Assembly: GCA_021927905.1 (NCBI GenBank)
Contig: BLLK01000058.1
Location: 496,001 to 560,000, forward strand
Origin: Chaetoceros tenuissimus
Taxonomy: Eukaryota; Bacillariophyta; Thalassiosirophyceae; Chaetocerotales; Chaetocerotaceae
Direction: 5' to 3'
Length of the DNA stretch: 64,000 nt
Within the stretch, counting starts at the first letter, position 1; every line of letters begins with the position of its first letter. The notes under the pieces are model-generated. The model was given only the letters and a program-made list of their open reading frames with translations. It was not told the origin of the DNA and did no database searches. Both the position numbers and the translations under genes were made by a program. This document shows, in pieces, positions 39,911 to 50,995 of the stretch.

Positions 39911-41891
39911 ATGAAGATACGGAAGTCATTTGGAACCATCGTCTTCTATCATTGTTTGACATGGCAAGAAGCTTCTTGCTTTGGCTCTACTACTTTACAA
40001 CCCTCTTTTCGCAATCCGTCGTTTCAATCAGCACCCGCTATTGACACTGTATCTACATCCCTACGAAGGAAACCATTCCCTCAATCGCATAAAGATGGAC
40101 GTAGGTCTAAAACAGCTACTAGCCTTGACTTATCAGTAAAAGATGCCGTAGCCGTAACAGAAGCTTCCATGGGAATCAATAGTTATTTCCTTACCAGAAT
40201 AATATTTTTACGCGGACTTGCCTTTGTACATTTTGTAGCCTTCACTGTTGCGTTGCGACAAAATAGAGGTTTAATTGGTGACAATGGTGTTACGCCAACA
40301 AGGGATATACTGAACACAGTCGAGGAGCGAGCAAGAGATAGAAGGAAACGTAGGGATAATTGGTGGAAAAATCAAAAAGCACAAGGGACTACATTGGTTC
40401 CCCAACATCGATCTATTCACGCAAACGATGATTTCATATCTATTCTAAAGAACACAAAAGTAGGTAAAATGATAGGAGATAGATTGAACAGCTCTGAAAA
40501 TTTTCAAGACTTACGTGAAGTTGTATGGGATAGATCTGATCGTCTAGGAAGATTATATCCTACTGTTCTTTGGCTGCTATCCAAAGATGAGAGGGACAAG
40601 AATATGAATATATATCTTGATAAGATTGCATGGACAGGCATTACTCTGTCTTCGTTGATGTTTGCATTAGGTGCTGCGAACGTACCTCTTATGCTTGGGC
40701 TTTGGATTTGCCAAAGGTCTATCATGAGTGTAGGTAACATCTGGTATGGATTTGGTTGGGAACCGCAGCTTGCAGAGACGACATTTCATGCACTATTTCT
40801 TGTGCCATTTCTCTCACTCAACCAGATCCCAGTCCACACACCTGTTCCAACAGTTGTACTCTGGTCAATGCGCTGGCTATTATTTAGAATCATGATTGGC
40901 GCTGGTTTGATTAAACTCCGAAGTCGTGATCCTAAGTGGAGGCTGTCTGGTCCTGAAAAGTTGAGCACAATGGACTACTTTTATGAAACTCAACCTGTAC
41001 CAAACCCACTGTCGAAATACTTTCATCGTATGCCGAAGTTTTGGCACACTTTTGAAATAATCACAAATCATTTCGTTGAGCTGATTGCTCCGCTTCTGCT
41101 AATCTTACCGGTCGGAAGAAGGTTGAGAATAGCGGGAGGGACGATTCAACTTTTATTTCAGAGTGTGTTAATTACCAGCGGGAATCTTAGCTTCTTAAAT
41201 TGGTTGACAATGGTAAGTGATCTCGTATGTATTAGCAAAGAATTTCGAGGATCCTTCACGAATCGCTTATTTTCATTACCTTCAGTTACCGGCAATCTTC
41301 TGCTTCGACGACGCAGTTGTCTCAAAGCTGTTTTCCAAAGGCTTTACCACTGCAGCCTCAATTGCTTCGTATACAAATTTCTACAGTCCTATAGTATGTG
41401 CACGGCAGATTATCAATATCTTATTCATATCACTTATTGCAAAGTTATCAATACCAGTTGTAAAAAATCTATTGTCAAAGAAACAAATAATGAATGGATC
41501 CTTTGACCCATTACGACTAGTCAACACGTACGGTGCGTTCGGAACAGTTCAAACTGAACGTATAGAATTAATAATAGAAGCGTCGCATAATTCCGATGGT
41601 CCTTGGAAAGAATATATATTCAAAGTAAAACCAGGACCATTGAGTCGACCACCTCGCTTCATTTCTCCCTACCATTATCGACTAGATTGGCTGATGTGGA
41701 TAGCAGCGGCAGGAGGAGATGTTTCTCGTAATCCATGGATATTCCGCATGTTGAAAAAGCTTCTAGAGCAAGAACCTGATGTCATTAAATTGTTACAAAG
41801 CGATCCATTTGCAGACTCTCAAAAGCCTAGATACATTAGATTGAGTAGATATAGGTATAGATTTGGAGGCAAAGGAGATACTCTGGGCTAG
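39911..41891 (+). CDS. Lipase maturation factor family membrane protein
   Basis: Exons 39911-41212 and 41286-41891 (73-nt intron GTAAGT...TTCAG); 635 residues from the ATG at 39911. LMF1/LMF2 are multi-pass ER proteins needed for folding of secreted lipases in animals; the family is also in bacteria and plants. Family landmarks are the first-helix region FLTRIIFLRGLAFVHFVAF, GFGWEPQLAETTFHALFLVP, LLFRIMIGAGLIKLRSRDPK and MDYFYETQPVPNPLSKYFHR, the last being the most conserved LMF block, and the C-terminal soluble domain with VQTERIELIIEASHNSDGPW, PPRFISPYHYRLDWLMW and FAD. About residues 120-175 are an inserted basic segment. The N-terminus could be an organellar signal (YHCLTWQEASCFGST). Confidence 0.9.
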
Positions 41892-42130
41892 AGAAAAACT
41901 TGAAGATTGTTTTACTTATTCTATGGACGATTTGAATGAAAGAATTAGATAAAACTACACTTTCCTCTTGCACAAAGAATAGATTACAGTTTATATATCT
42001 ATTATCACGGTTTGGAAACTCATAGAGACTTCAGTTTGGACAAGACCTTGTGAAAACTAGCATTTTATTGTCTGATGGAAGTTCTCATGTTAGTGTACAA
42101 TTCCAGTTACAATGCTCAGTTCATAACATT

Positions 42131-43285
42131 TCAATCATTAAATCTAGCCCCAACAAAAATTAATCCATTGCTTGATGCTGCCTTCGCACTTTGAATTCTA
42201 TCATGACTATTTATGATGGATATCAGTCTTTCTTTGGCATGGTGTAGACAAATATCGATGTCTTCTTCGTCTCTCATTATAGATATAGTTTCTCGCAAAA
42301 CTGTGGCGACTAAGATTCTGACCATTCGTCGAAGAAATCTGTCACCAACGAGATGGATTGCGATTGCTGCTTCACAATCATTAGTCTCTACTAACACTGC
42401 TCGCGCTATTGGCAGTTCACATAATGTGGTTTCAGTCTTTACTTTCCCAAATGACAATGAAAAGAAATCCAGTTCTTTCCCCTCTATACTTTGTAACATG
42501 ACGTCCATAATTAGAGAGATTTCTTTGATTGTTGCATTACACCCGAAGCTCTTTGCCAGAGAAACAAGTGGGCTGGAATCAAGGCAAAAAACATATGCAC
42601 GATGGGTAGCTCCAAAAGTAGGATGGAATTTATCTGATACTCGAACCACTTCTGTACACGTTATCGACCCACTCCTTCCTTTGTTCGAACTATTTATGGC
42701 TTGCTGTATATCTGATGGGCAGACATCTTCCACCGATTTTGTTGTTCTTGCTCGACAAACTTGCGAAATAGCACTGACACCTGCATCCGTCCTACCACAA
42801 ACTCTTACATCAATTGGTTTGTCCATCTTCTTCTTCCTCCGAGAGTGTACATCTTCATAATTTTTTAGAATTGGATCTAAACAATCAATAATCGTCTGCT
42901 GAACAGACGGCACATCATTTTGTAATTGAATTTGCCAACCACAAAACATTTCTCCTTTGTATGCCAACGAAATCTTGAATGACTGTCCTCTACGGCTGCT
43001 ATTCACTTCTTCTTTGTCAGACAACTCAATAGGCACCTTTCGTCTCTCTCCATAAAGAGGCTCAAAGAGATCATAATAAGATTCTTCTTCTCTAGTAAAC
43101 AAGTTTTCAACGTCACCATCTTTGTATCTCAAAATTGGTGTGAATGATTGTTCGTTTTGCATGAATGTATCCATGATTGAACGTGTAGTATGGAACAGTT
43201 CAGAATCGCTTTCTGCAAAAAGCTCACGAAGACGTCGATCAAGTAAGGATTCTTCTGGATTTGTATCTGAATTATTTGGCGACAT
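42131..43285 (-). CDS. tRNA pseudouridine synthase, TruA/PUS3 family
   Basis: 384 residues from the ATG at 43285; a longer frame extends to 43384 without an ATG. The enzyme isomerises uridines in the tRNA anticodon stem-loop. The TruA fold is shown by FKISLAYKGEMFCGWQIQLQ, the catalytic-Asp motif VRVCGRTDAGVSA (Asp at the centre), HPTFGATHRAYVFCL and the C-terminal HLVGDRFLRRMVRILVATVL. An insertion of acidic residues precedes the domain (about residues 30-90). The RTDAGVSA/SQV pattern and the DELTA extension fit the eukaryotic PUS3/DEG1 group better than bacterial TruA, but the exact target positions are not deducible. No clear organelle signal. Confidence 0.88.
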   Translation of the reverse strand: MSPNNSDTNPEESLLDRRLRELFAESDSELFHTTRSIMDTFMQNEQSFTPILRYKDGDVENLFTREEESYYDLFEPLYGERRKVPIELSDKEEVNSSRRGQSFKISLAYKGEMFCGWQIQLQNDVPSVQQTIIDCLDPILKNYEDVHSRRKKKMDKPIDVRVCGRTDAGVSAISQVCRARTTKSVEDVCPSDIQQAINSSNKGRSGSITCTEVVRVSDKFHPTFGATHRAYVFCLDSSPLVSLAKSFGCNATIKEISLIMDVMLQSIEGKELDFFSLSFGKVKTETTLCELPIARAVLVETNDCEAAIAIHLVGDRFLRRMVRILVATVLRETISIMRDEEDIDICLHHAKERLISIINSHDRIQSAKAASSNGLIFVGARFND

Positions 43286-43715
43286 TTCAAGGACAGTGTA
43301 TTTCTCTCGTAGATTATAAAAATCAGGCTCATAGAAGGTGCTTGAAAATTTTCTTTCAAGGCAAATGATCCTAGAGCTCCCCAATACATTATGAAATAGA
43401 TATATTTATCACATGCAATGCACTGTGTATATGTTTTGACGTCTTGTGGCGAACTGTTTGATCCATCTATTTATTTATCTCTCCCATCTCGCATGTCGTA
43501 TGTCCTCTCTCCAACCTCATCAAAACAATGACGAGCTCTTTGTGTGGCAGGCATCCGTTTTTAGTCCCATCTTTGACATCTTTCATATCCGGGTGCTTAC
43601 TGAGTCTGTACCGTCCAATCATTTTCTTCAGCGAAAATGTTGTTAGTTTTTGTTCTTTAATGAAAGGCAAAATCAAATCTTGTGATTGTACAAACCTATC
43701 TAACTCGAAGAAAGA
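43286..43715. other. Intergenic, divergent promoters
   Basis: Upstream space of the pseudouridine synthase (minus) and DnaJ gene (plus). Nothing is recognised; an additional 5' exon of the synthase cannot be excluded. Confidence 0.5.
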
Positions 43716-44999
43716 ATGACAATACGCTGCCATTACGACGTTCTCGGTGTTGAGAGAGACGCTGATGAAAAGACAATCAAGAAAGCACATAGAAAGCTTG
43801 CACTCCGATATCACCCAGATAAAAATTATGGAGATGAAGAAGCAGCAAAAGAATTCCGACTTGTTCAACAAGCATATGAATGCCTTTCTGACCCTGCTGA
43901 ACGAAAATATTACAACGAGCATCGAGAATGTATATTACGTGGTGTGAAACCTGGAGAAGCCGATGGAGATGGCCAGTCAGAATTCATGTTTGATGTTACC
44001 CCATATCACTTTTCAGGATGTTATGACGGTTATGGAGATGGGAAAGATGGATTCTTTGCTGTTTATAAGATGGTCTTTGATGAAATTATTCAAGGAGAAA
44101 AGAGAGGCTGGATTAGCGAAGGCAATATTGATGAAACCAAAATGCCTAATTATCATTTGTTAGACTTAGATTTTGGCAACGGTTCCACAGAATGGAGCAA
44201 AGTTAGTCATTTTTACAATTCCTGGGGAAGCTTCTCTTCTTGTCTTAGTTTTGCTTTTGCTGACAAATATGATCCTAGAGAAGCGGAAAGTCGATGGGTA
44301 AGGAGAAGAATTGACGATGAAAATAAAAAAGCACGAAAGATTGCAAAGAGAGAGAGAAACGATGACATAATCTCTTTTGTGGAATTTGTCAAGAAGAGAG
44401 ATCCTCGAGTAAAGGATGCTCTAGCAAAGGCGGAAAGGGAAAAAGCAGACAGAGAAAAGGCACGCAAAGAAGAAGCTGCAAGGAAGAAGGTAGAAGCAGC
44501 TGCAGCTAGAGAAGCATGGCTGGAAGAACGCGAAGCAGAATTACGAGAAGCTGAACTTGAAGATATCAATGCTGGAAGAATTAGATTGGCTGATTTATCT
44601 GATTCCGATGATGACTATTATGGAGGTGGTAAGAAAAAGAAGGGACAGAAACGTGGTAAAAAGAAGAAGAAACAAAGATGGTCTAGTAGTGAGGAAGAAG
44701 AAGAAGAAGTGGAGGAAGAAGTTGAGGAACAGCAGGAAGTACCTATTGACGGAAATAATCAAACAGAAGGTGAAGGTGATGAAGCTAATGATGTTCTAGA
44801 TGCATTGAATGATCTGGATATTGCTGATGATGCTGAAATTTCAGATTCAAGTTATGAATCTTCAGAGGAGGAGCCCCAGGTGTGGAAATGTGAGTTTTGC
44901 AAGAAAACGTTCAAGAGTGAGGCACAATTCAACAATCACCTGAATAGTAAGAAACACAAGGAGACATATAAAAAGTGGCAAAAGAAAAACAAGTCATAA
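43716..44999 (+). CDS. DNAJC21: DnaJ/zinc-finger protein, DNAJC21/JJJ1-like
   Basis: 427 residues, no intron. The N-terminal J domain has HYDVLGVERDADEKTIKKAH and LALRYHPDKN, including the HPD tripeptide that stimulates Hsp70. The middle has FMFDVTPYHFSGCYDGYGDG and YNSWGSFSSCLSFAFADKYD, the conserved DNAJC21 block. A Lys/Glu helix and acidic stretch follow, then one C2H2 zinc finger WKCEFCKKTFKSEAQFNNHL at about 388-412. Yeast Jjj1 uses this layout to release Arx1 from 60S pre-ribosomes in the cytosol. It is shorter than yeast Jjj1 and lacks a second zinc finger. Confidence 0.93.
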   Translation: MTIRCHYDVLGVERDADEKTIKKAHRKLALRYHPDKNYGDEEAAKEFRLVQQAYECLSDPAERKYYNEHRECILRGVKPGEADGDGQSEFMFDVTPYHFSGCYDGYGDGKDGFFAVYKMVFDEIIQGEKRGWISEGNIDETKMPNYHLLDLDFGNGSTEWSKVSHFYNSWGSFSSCLSFAFADKYDPREAESRWVRRRIDDENKKARKIAKRERNDDIISFVEFVKKRDPRVKDALAKAEREKADREKARKEEAARKKVEAAAAREAWLEEREAELREAELEDINAGRIRLADLSDSDDDYYGGGKKKKGQKRGKKKKKQRWSSSEEEEEEVEEEVEEQQEVPIDGNNQTEGEGDEANDVLDALNDLDIADDAEISDSSYESSEEEPQVWKCEFCKKTFKSEAQFNNHLNSKKHKETYKKWQKKNKS

Positions 45000-45004
45000 A
45001 TATT

Positions 45005-45008
<4 letters not shown>

Positions 45009-45046
<38 letters not shown>

Positions 45047-45047
45047 C
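45009..45047. repeat. (AT)n microsatellite
   Basis: An almost pure AT dinucleotide tract interrupted once by GT, directly downstream of the DnaJ stop codon. Confidence 0.95.
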
Positions 45048-45137
45048 CAAAAATCCTAATGACTCGAATCAGTTTCGTATTTGATAAAATTTACTCAACA
45101 TAATATTATGATACAGTCAAAATATTTTCTCTCGCGT

Positions 45138-46085
45138 TCATATAGTGATATCTTTTCTAGCTTGCAAAGTTTTTGAAATAAATCTTTGTCTTCTATCAAC
45201 ACCATCAAATGCCCAACTAATTGTCGTCCCAGCGCTCATGGCATGCCAAATACTATGAATGACGGGATAAGAATCACCAGGAAATGCAAGCAATAAAAGA
45301 GATGGGACACCTATGGATAATGTCTTGATGCTAGGCATGCCGCATTTCCTCAAAAAGTAACATGCCGAAGAAAATGCTACACCATGATCGATGAAACATA
45401 ATGATTCGGCAACATTTAGACCTCCAAATGATTGAAAAGCATGGTATAGGAGACTAACCATACCACTGGCAAAAACCATTACGCCCAATAATGGCGTTCT
45501 CGCTGTATGAGATGACTTTTTACTCCTATTGGGAATACAATCCATGAGGTATAGTCCACTCAAAATGTAAAATATATTGCTAGCTAAGAATCCTGAGACT
45601 AAAACAGGCATGTCTTTGAGGTAAGACACGTCTCGAAACTGCCAGAAAGAAGGCATCCTTGCAAATTCTTGTAGAAAAAGAAGGGAATAAATAGGCAACG
45701 CACTAACAACAATCATAGGAAAGCACCACCATGATTGTCTAATAGCCACTGCTGCTCCTTTAGAGGAGGATCTCATGATTGACTGTAATCTTAAAAATAG
45801 ACATTGTAGATTTGGCATTATCTGATTTGATGAAACCAAGCTGACAATAAAACTTGCTCTAGACTTTGACACCGTAGGCTGCGTCCTATCAGGTAAATCT
45901 AAATTCATTGAACTATGTGAAGGAAGACCTTCATTGCTTCCAAACATTGGTATTTCAGTAGCAGTCATTGAGATTCTGCTATGAATCTTTATTTTTGGGG
46001 GTATGTTGGAAAATGCCGCTGCTTTCTGACACATAGCCAAAGCTATACACAAAGCGACAAAAGATCTACTGCTGTATCTTTTCAT
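45138..46085 (-). CDS. CREST-type multi-pass membrane protein, probably plastid
   Basis: 315 residues. The N-terminus MKRYSSRSFVALCIALAMCQ followed by KAAAFSN is a presequence with the AAAF plastid cleavage motif. After about residue 110 come six or seven hydrophobic segments. Three motifs sit where the CREST superfamily (ceramidases, PAQR receptors, Per1, TMEM8/myomaker) places its metal-site residues: S-x3-H in GMVSLLYHAFQ, an Asp in CFIDHGVAFSSA and H-x3-H in PVIHSIWHAMSAG. The HSIWH form is closest to TMEM8/DUF3522 proteins. If right, it is a membrane-embedded zinc hydrolase acting on lipid amides or similar. The assignment rests on motif spacing only. Confidence 0.6.
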   Translation of the reverse strand: MKRYSSRSFVALCIALAMCQKAAAFSNIPPKIKIHSRISMTATEIPMFGSNEGLPSHSSMNLDLPDRTQPTVSKSRASFIVSLVSSNQIMPNLQCLFLRLQSIMRSSSKGAAVAIRQSWWCFPMIVVSALPIYSLLFLQEFARMPSFWQFRDVSYLKDMPVLVSGFLASNIFYILSGLYLMDCIPNRSKKSSHTARTPLLGVMVFASGMVSLLYHAFQSFGGLNVAESLCFIDHGVAFSSACYFLRKCGMPSIKTLSIGVPSLLLLAFPGDSYPVIHSIWHAMSAGTTISWAFDGVDRRQRFISKTLQARKDITI

Positions 46086-46812
46086 CTTTACTATTGGGAA
46101 CTGTTTTATAAAATGTTACACTTCTGGCTTATACTTATAGCTCGGAAGTGCAATAAGTGAGAAATGGAGGTGGTTTTGAAGAATATGATGGAAATGGAAA
46201 AATGGTTGGAGTCGCGGAGCCGTTTGGAACATCTTTTTTAGCGCGGGAGGGGGGCTTATTTCTCATGTCCCAAGTGGAAGGGGATACTACAAATTCCTAT
46301 TTTCTATTTTCATTATTATTTGATAATTGTATAAATACCTTGAGTAATACCATCTTCTCTTAGTCGAAACATATATACAGTATAGTTCACAATAAAATAT
46401 AATAATTTGAGCTGTAGATGGACCGTGTTATAAAACATAGCACCTGAAGTCCATTTTGCCTCGTTGCCATCTTGCAATGTTATTCCTTCTTTCCACAATT
46501 ATTCAAGAAAAGCTTTTATGAACTAAGTTTACTTAGTTTCTTTATAATAAATTATCTGTCGTCGTATGTGCATACGCTCATACTATTGAGAAATAAGCTT
46601 CAAGCTATCTACCATCGAGCATTGCTTCTGCGCGGACCTCCTTCAAGTACTATCCGATAGATATACAAATGACAAAAAAAGAACGGCAATAATCCAAAAT
46701 ATTAAATATCCAACCATGTCTATAAAAATTTTATTCCAATATTATAGAATATCAGCCGCTACAAAATATCCCATCAATAGCGCAGCATCTAAACCGCTAT
46801 CCATCCACTAAT
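46086..46812. other. Intergenic, nothing coding recognised
   Basis: Includes a small perfect hairpin AACTAAG (46521-46527) / CTTAGTT (46532-46538) with a 4-nt loop. No tRNA or protein segment is recognised. Confidence 0.5.
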
Positions 46813-47284
46813 TTACTTGTTGTGAGCATTCAAAAGAGCATATTCCTGATCCCTAGCCTTGATCTTCATTACATCGTCATAAAACTCCAATTTAAAAGTC
46901 TCTTGGTCAACATCTGGTGCATAATCCAACATGTTCTTTCTCTTGAAATTAAGATCGATAGCTCTCTTGAGACGACGAGTGCGACCGGTTACAACATCTG
47001 GATCAGCAAGAGCGAGTGCTTCTTCTACTTCACGCTCGTTCTCATTTACAATATCTTCATATCTAAGTCCTAATTGGTATTTTTAGTAATATAGTTAGTT
47101 AGTGTGCAAAATTGAATAATGGCATTGAAAGAAAGCTGTTCATTTCAGATGACTAGCTAAGTAATACATGTGTGTAGTTCAAGCTCTAGAACTTACCAGT
47201 TTGAGTCAACTGGGAAGCAACGCCTCTCTGATAAAATTTAGCAGCGAAGCCAGTAGCCTTATCAATTACCATACGAAGTGCCAT
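46813..47284 (-). CDS. QCR7: Cytochrome bc1 complex subunit 7 (QCR7/UQCRB)
   Basis: Exons 47284-47197 (88 nt) and 47069-46813 (257 nt) with a 127-nt intron (GTAAGT...TTAG) give 114 residues, the family's usual size. The protein is the small matrix-side helical subunit of respiratory complex III. The conserved block after the splice is GLRYEDIVNENEREVEEALA, followed by a basic helix TGRTRRLKRAIDLNFKRKNM and the C-terminal LDYAPDVDQETFKLEFYDDV, with R-x-x-RL/KRA and D-x-E-x-x-x-L spacing as in QCR7. The N-terminal exon gives a short helix VIDKATGFAAKFYQRGVASQ. It is divergent from the transportin gene 268 nt away. Confidence 0.88.
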
Positions 47285-47552
47285 GTTGATATTAATTGAT
47301 TGAATGTATACAGTTATTACAATAGAGACAGGATTTTTACACATCGACAGCAGTTGAAAAAGAAGAAGAAGATGTGCGGAGGGTTGGCGTTAGCGAACCA
47401 TCCACTTCATGTTAGGATTAGGCGTGAGAACCAGCAAAATGCAAAAAAAGAAAGATGAAGAAAATGCACATTAATGTAATGATTGAATGTAAATAGAATC
47501 GTTACACAAAGAGTAATTATCGCATATTTTTATATTTAAAAGAAAAATAAAG

Positions 47553-50500
47553 ATGGTGAATCCACCTCCACCTTCCGGGGATATCTTGGCATTGATAACT
47601 TCACTCTCGAACCATCAAAACCACGCCCAACATACAGCTGCACTTCAACATCAAACGAAAATCTTGTCTCAATCGCCAATCACATATTCACAGACATTAG
47701 CAGAATATGCTCGAGTACTATCATGTCCATCTATACAAAATGTTCCAGAGCATGAACTGAAAAAGTGGTCTGAATCTGATCCAAGTTCTGTCGCACAGTT
47801 GAGACATGATCCTATCGGAGGTTGGAGTCAATTGCGTGAAATGACTGGACTCTTGTTGAAAAATGCTTTACTCAATCCACCCAGAAATTCTCAAAACGTA
47901 AAAATGACCCTATTACCTGATACTATGAAAGAAACTAAAGAGATTCTGTGTAGATGCATTGTAGATCCAAGTGCTGGTGTACGAAGAGTTGGAAGTTCTC
48001 TCATTAGCAGTTGTTCTGTAGGAAATCATGCTGGTGGTTCAGATGATCATGTGGTTGCTGATGGCATGGAGATTATGCCATTAATGAATGATGGCTGGGG
48101 TCCAAAGATATTGGCTCCATTTTTATCGAATTGTATAGATAGCGCCACTGGAATCATGGAAAAGAATCAATACATGGATGATAAAATTCAATTTGCTCTT
48201 TTCGGTGCACTGCAAACATTAGTTAAATTACTCGAAGACGATGCAGAGAAATTTGAACGAGGAACTGGTGCAGCTTTTAACAAATTTGTTCCTGCGCTAT
48301 TGAAGCTTCTTCAGCTTTGTGGGGAAGAAAGAGTAAAGGTTGATTGTGTAAAGTGCTGTGTCTTCATGATTACTCTAATGCCAGGGAGTCTAGTTGCCCA
48401 AATGAATGATTTGCTTGGGGTGTTATCTAATTTGGCTGGAGATTCAAGTACAGAAGTGAGAAAATATGTTTGTAGAGCGATTGTGACTCTACTTAGTAAT
48501 AGACCCGAATATCTTCACGAGCATATGTTGCCAGTATCTCAGTTTATGTTGACGGCTACTTCTGATACATCACACGACGTTGCATTAGAAGCCTGTGAAT
48601 TTTGGCTTGTGTTTGCATCTTTTGATGAAACAATGTGTACTGTCGAAATGATGGCCGCAGTTGAATCTCTGCTAGGACAATTGTTACCAACTCTGGTGAA
48701 ATCCATGGTGTACACAGAAGAGAAGCGTGAAGAATTGCTAGAAGAAAATGAAATTGACGAAGAAGAAGCTGATGATAGGGATCAAGATGTTGCACCAGTA
48801 TTTCACAAAGCAAAGGCTAAGGGAGGTGGCCATGAAGACGATGACGATGACGATGATGATGTTAAAGAATGGTCATTACGAACATGTGCTGCTGCTTCTT
48901 TGGACTCTTTGTCTGCTGTTTTTGCCCCATCTACAACATTGCCAATTCTTTTACCAGTTTTACAAGAATGTTTATCGCATCAAGACCCATGGGTACGAGA
49001 AGCAGGTATTTTGGCATTAGGTGCTATGGGAGAGGGATGTGCCGAAGAAATGTATGAGCACATGGGAGATTTGCATCCATATTTGATGAATCAGGTAAAA
49101 AGCAGGGAAACTCTTCCACAAGTTGTCTGTATTAGTGCGTGGACATTAGCACGATATGCTGCGTGGGCAGCAAATCAGACTGTATCAGGTCAACAGCCTG
49201 AGTTGATTCGTGACATGACGGAAGCGATTGTGTCACGTATTTTAGACAAGAATAGAAAGGTTCAGATAGGTTGCACTTCAGCACTGGGCACAATTGTTGA
49301 GACTGTAGAAGATTTGATAGTGCCCTATCTGGGACCTATTTTCCAGACGCTTGTGGCAGCATTGCCAAGGCATCGCACGAGAGCACTGTTGGTTACTTTA
49401 GAAACGTTTGGTTCAATAGCAGAAGTAGTAGGTCCTGCAGCTGGGGAAGGAAATCTACCAACCTTGTACATCCCTGCACTAATTCAAATGTGGAATGATA
49501 GAGGAAAGATAAATCCTATGGATAGAGTTTTGTTGCCTTTAATGGAGAGTTTAGCTTCGATATCGATGAGTATAGGAATGAGCTATCAACCATGGGCATT
49601 ACAAACATTCGAAGGAGCGATGACAACCATCAATACAGCTATAATGATTTTAACTGCGCATGACTATACAGATGAGGAAGCTGATCCTATTGTGTGTGCT
49701 ACTGATGTATTGGATGGGCTTGTCGAGGGACTTGGTTCGAATTTTGCAGAATTGGTTCAAAGTAGTACTCAATTCAAGGATCATTTCTTGACAGTTTTAA
49801 ACACTTTAGTCGGTCATGATACTGAAGGAGTACGCATGAGCGCATTTGCATTAATGGGAGATATAGCCATGGAGTGTCCAGTTCTTTTACAAGATGGCAT
49901 TGCAGATCTCATTAGTGAAGCCATTGCATGTATTGATCCAGACTTTCCATCTGTTTGTAACAATGCAATGTGGGCTTTGGGTGAATTATTCGTCAAATGC
50001 ATTGGACATCCTTCAGTACTAGAGCCTTACGCAACTGAAGTTGTACAGAGTTTAATATCAATCATGATGGGAAGTTCATATGGAGGAGAAGAGAACCCAT
50101 TTGCAGGTTTGATTGAGAATGCATCCACAGCCATGGGACGATTGGCAAAAGTAAACCCAGCCTTTGTTGCTTCTGACTTACCACGATGCTTAATTTCTTG
50201 GCTCAATGGTTGTGCCAAAATCAGTGATGAGACCGAAAGGGTTCACGCCTTTGAAGGTTTGTTAATGACGATTGAAGCCAATCCCAATGCTATTCAGCAA
50301 GCATCACCTCAAATAGAAGACACTATCCATGCTTTACTATTTGCGATATTGTCTTGGCACTTACCAAGTGGACGTTTATCTCCGAGTCTATTAACTGGTG
50401 ACTATACATTAACCCCTTTTCCTCAAGATTGTTCTGAGCTCCATCACAAACTTGGCACCTTTTTACATCATTTGAAGAATGGTTTTGGTGCTTATCAGTG

Positions 50501-50570
50501 GGATGGTATAATAAAGCATTTGCCAGTCAATGTGAGGAGACTGTTTAGGGAACAATACAATCTTTGCTAA
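47553..50570 (+). CDS. TNPO1: Transportin (karyopherin beta-2)
   Basis: 1005 residues, no intron. Transportin imports PY-NLS cargoes such as hnRNP proteins through nuclear pores and is released by RanGTP. The protein is HEAT repeats throughout, with landmarks FNKFVPALLKLLQLCGEERV, VDCVKCCVFMITLMPGSLVA, DSSTEVRKYVCRAIVTLLSN and FWLVFASFDE matching transportin's N-terminal arch. The acidic H8 loop is present (EEADDRDQDVAP and a run of eight Asp at about residues 400-440), immediately followed by KEWSLRTCAAASLDSLSAVF. The C-terminal arch has GEENPFAGLIENASTAMGRL. It is slightly longer than the human protein (about 890), mainly from the N-terminal 60 residues. Confidence 0.95.
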   Translation: MVNPPPPSGDILALITSLSNHQNHAQHTAALQHQTKILSQSPITYSQTLAEYARVLSCPSIQNVPEHELKKWSESDPSSVAQLRHDPIGGWSQLREMTGLLLKNALLNPPRNSQNVKMTLLPDTMKETKEILCRCIVDPSAGVRRVGSSLISSCSVGNHAGGSDDHVVADGMEIMPLMNDGWGPKILAPFLSNCIDSATGIMEKNQYMDDKIQFALFGALQTLVKLLEDDAEKFERGTGAAFNKFVPALLKLLQLCGEERVKVDCVKCCVFMITLMPGSLVAQMNDLLGVLSNLAGDSSTEVRKYVCRAIVTLLSNRPEYLHEHMLPVSQFMLTATSDTSHDVALEACEFWLVFASFDETMCTVEMMAAVESLLGQLLPTLVKSMVYTEEKREELLEENEIDEEEADDRDQDVAPVFHKAKAKGGGHEDDDDDDDDVKEWSLRTCAAASLDSLSAVFAPSTTLPILLPVLQECLSHQDPWVREAGILALGAMGEGCAEEMYEHMGDLHPYLMNQVKSRETLPQVVCISAWTLARYAAWAANQTVSGQQPELIRDMTEAIVSRILDKNRKVQIGCTSALGTIVETVEDLIVPYLGPIFQTLVAALPRHRTRALLVTLETFGSIAEVVGPAAGEGNLPTLYIPALIQMWNDRGKINPMDRVLLPLMESLASISMSIGMSYQPWALQTFEGAMTTINTAIMILTAHDYTDEEADPIVCATDVLDGLVEGLGSNFAELVQSSTQFKDHFLTVLNTLVGHDTEGVRMSAFALMGDIAMECPVLLQDGIADLISEAIACIDPDFPSVCNNAMWALGELFVKCIGHPSVLEPYATEVVQSLISIMMGSSYGGEENPFAGLIENASTAMGRLAKVNPAFVASDLPRCLISWLNGCAKISDETERVHAFEGLLMTIEANPNAIQQASPQIEDTIHALLFAILSWHLPSGRLSPSLLTGDYTLTPFPQDCSELHHKLGTFLHHLKNGFGAYQWDGIIKHLPVNVRRLFREQYNLC

Positions 50571-50995
50571 TTATATAAGATAGCAGTTTCAGTTATTATA
50601 AAAATGTTTATACCATTGAAGCGCCTTTATTATTTGTCGTTACAACCTATACAACGAAGATAAACTTATTTTGTTTTGCGATAGTATATAGAAATGAAAT
50701 AGAGGTGAAGATATTGGATATCGAAGAAGAAAATCTTCATATCTCTTTCCAATGACGGAATCATCAATGAAACTAAAATAGTTTGAGGAACTTTGTTTTC
50801 AAACGTCATTGTAAACTTTACTCATCATACGAAGAAGAAAGGAGGCAACAAGCAACAAGCAACAAGCGAAGACCACAAGAGCATATTCATATGTAAAGGG
50901 AAACGTTGAAACATAGCTATATGTCACCGTCTAACTGAGTTCATTAATGCACTACCTTAGCTAGCTACTAGATCTGTCGGTGTTTGTGTCAAGTG
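50571..50995. other. Intergenic with CAACAAG repeats
   Basis: Promoter of the following gene. CAACAAG occurs three times in tandem at about 50847-50868. Nothing else is recognised. Confidence 0.5.

Noticed and set aside
46157-46363. 68-codon plus-strand frame upstream of the CREST-like gene
   Set aside because: No recognisable motif; the second half is low-complexity. Too weak to annotate.
46560-46660. tRNA-like stretch near GCTTCTGCGCGGACCTCC
   Set aside because: No cloverleaf with a matching acceptor stem and T loop could be built by eye.
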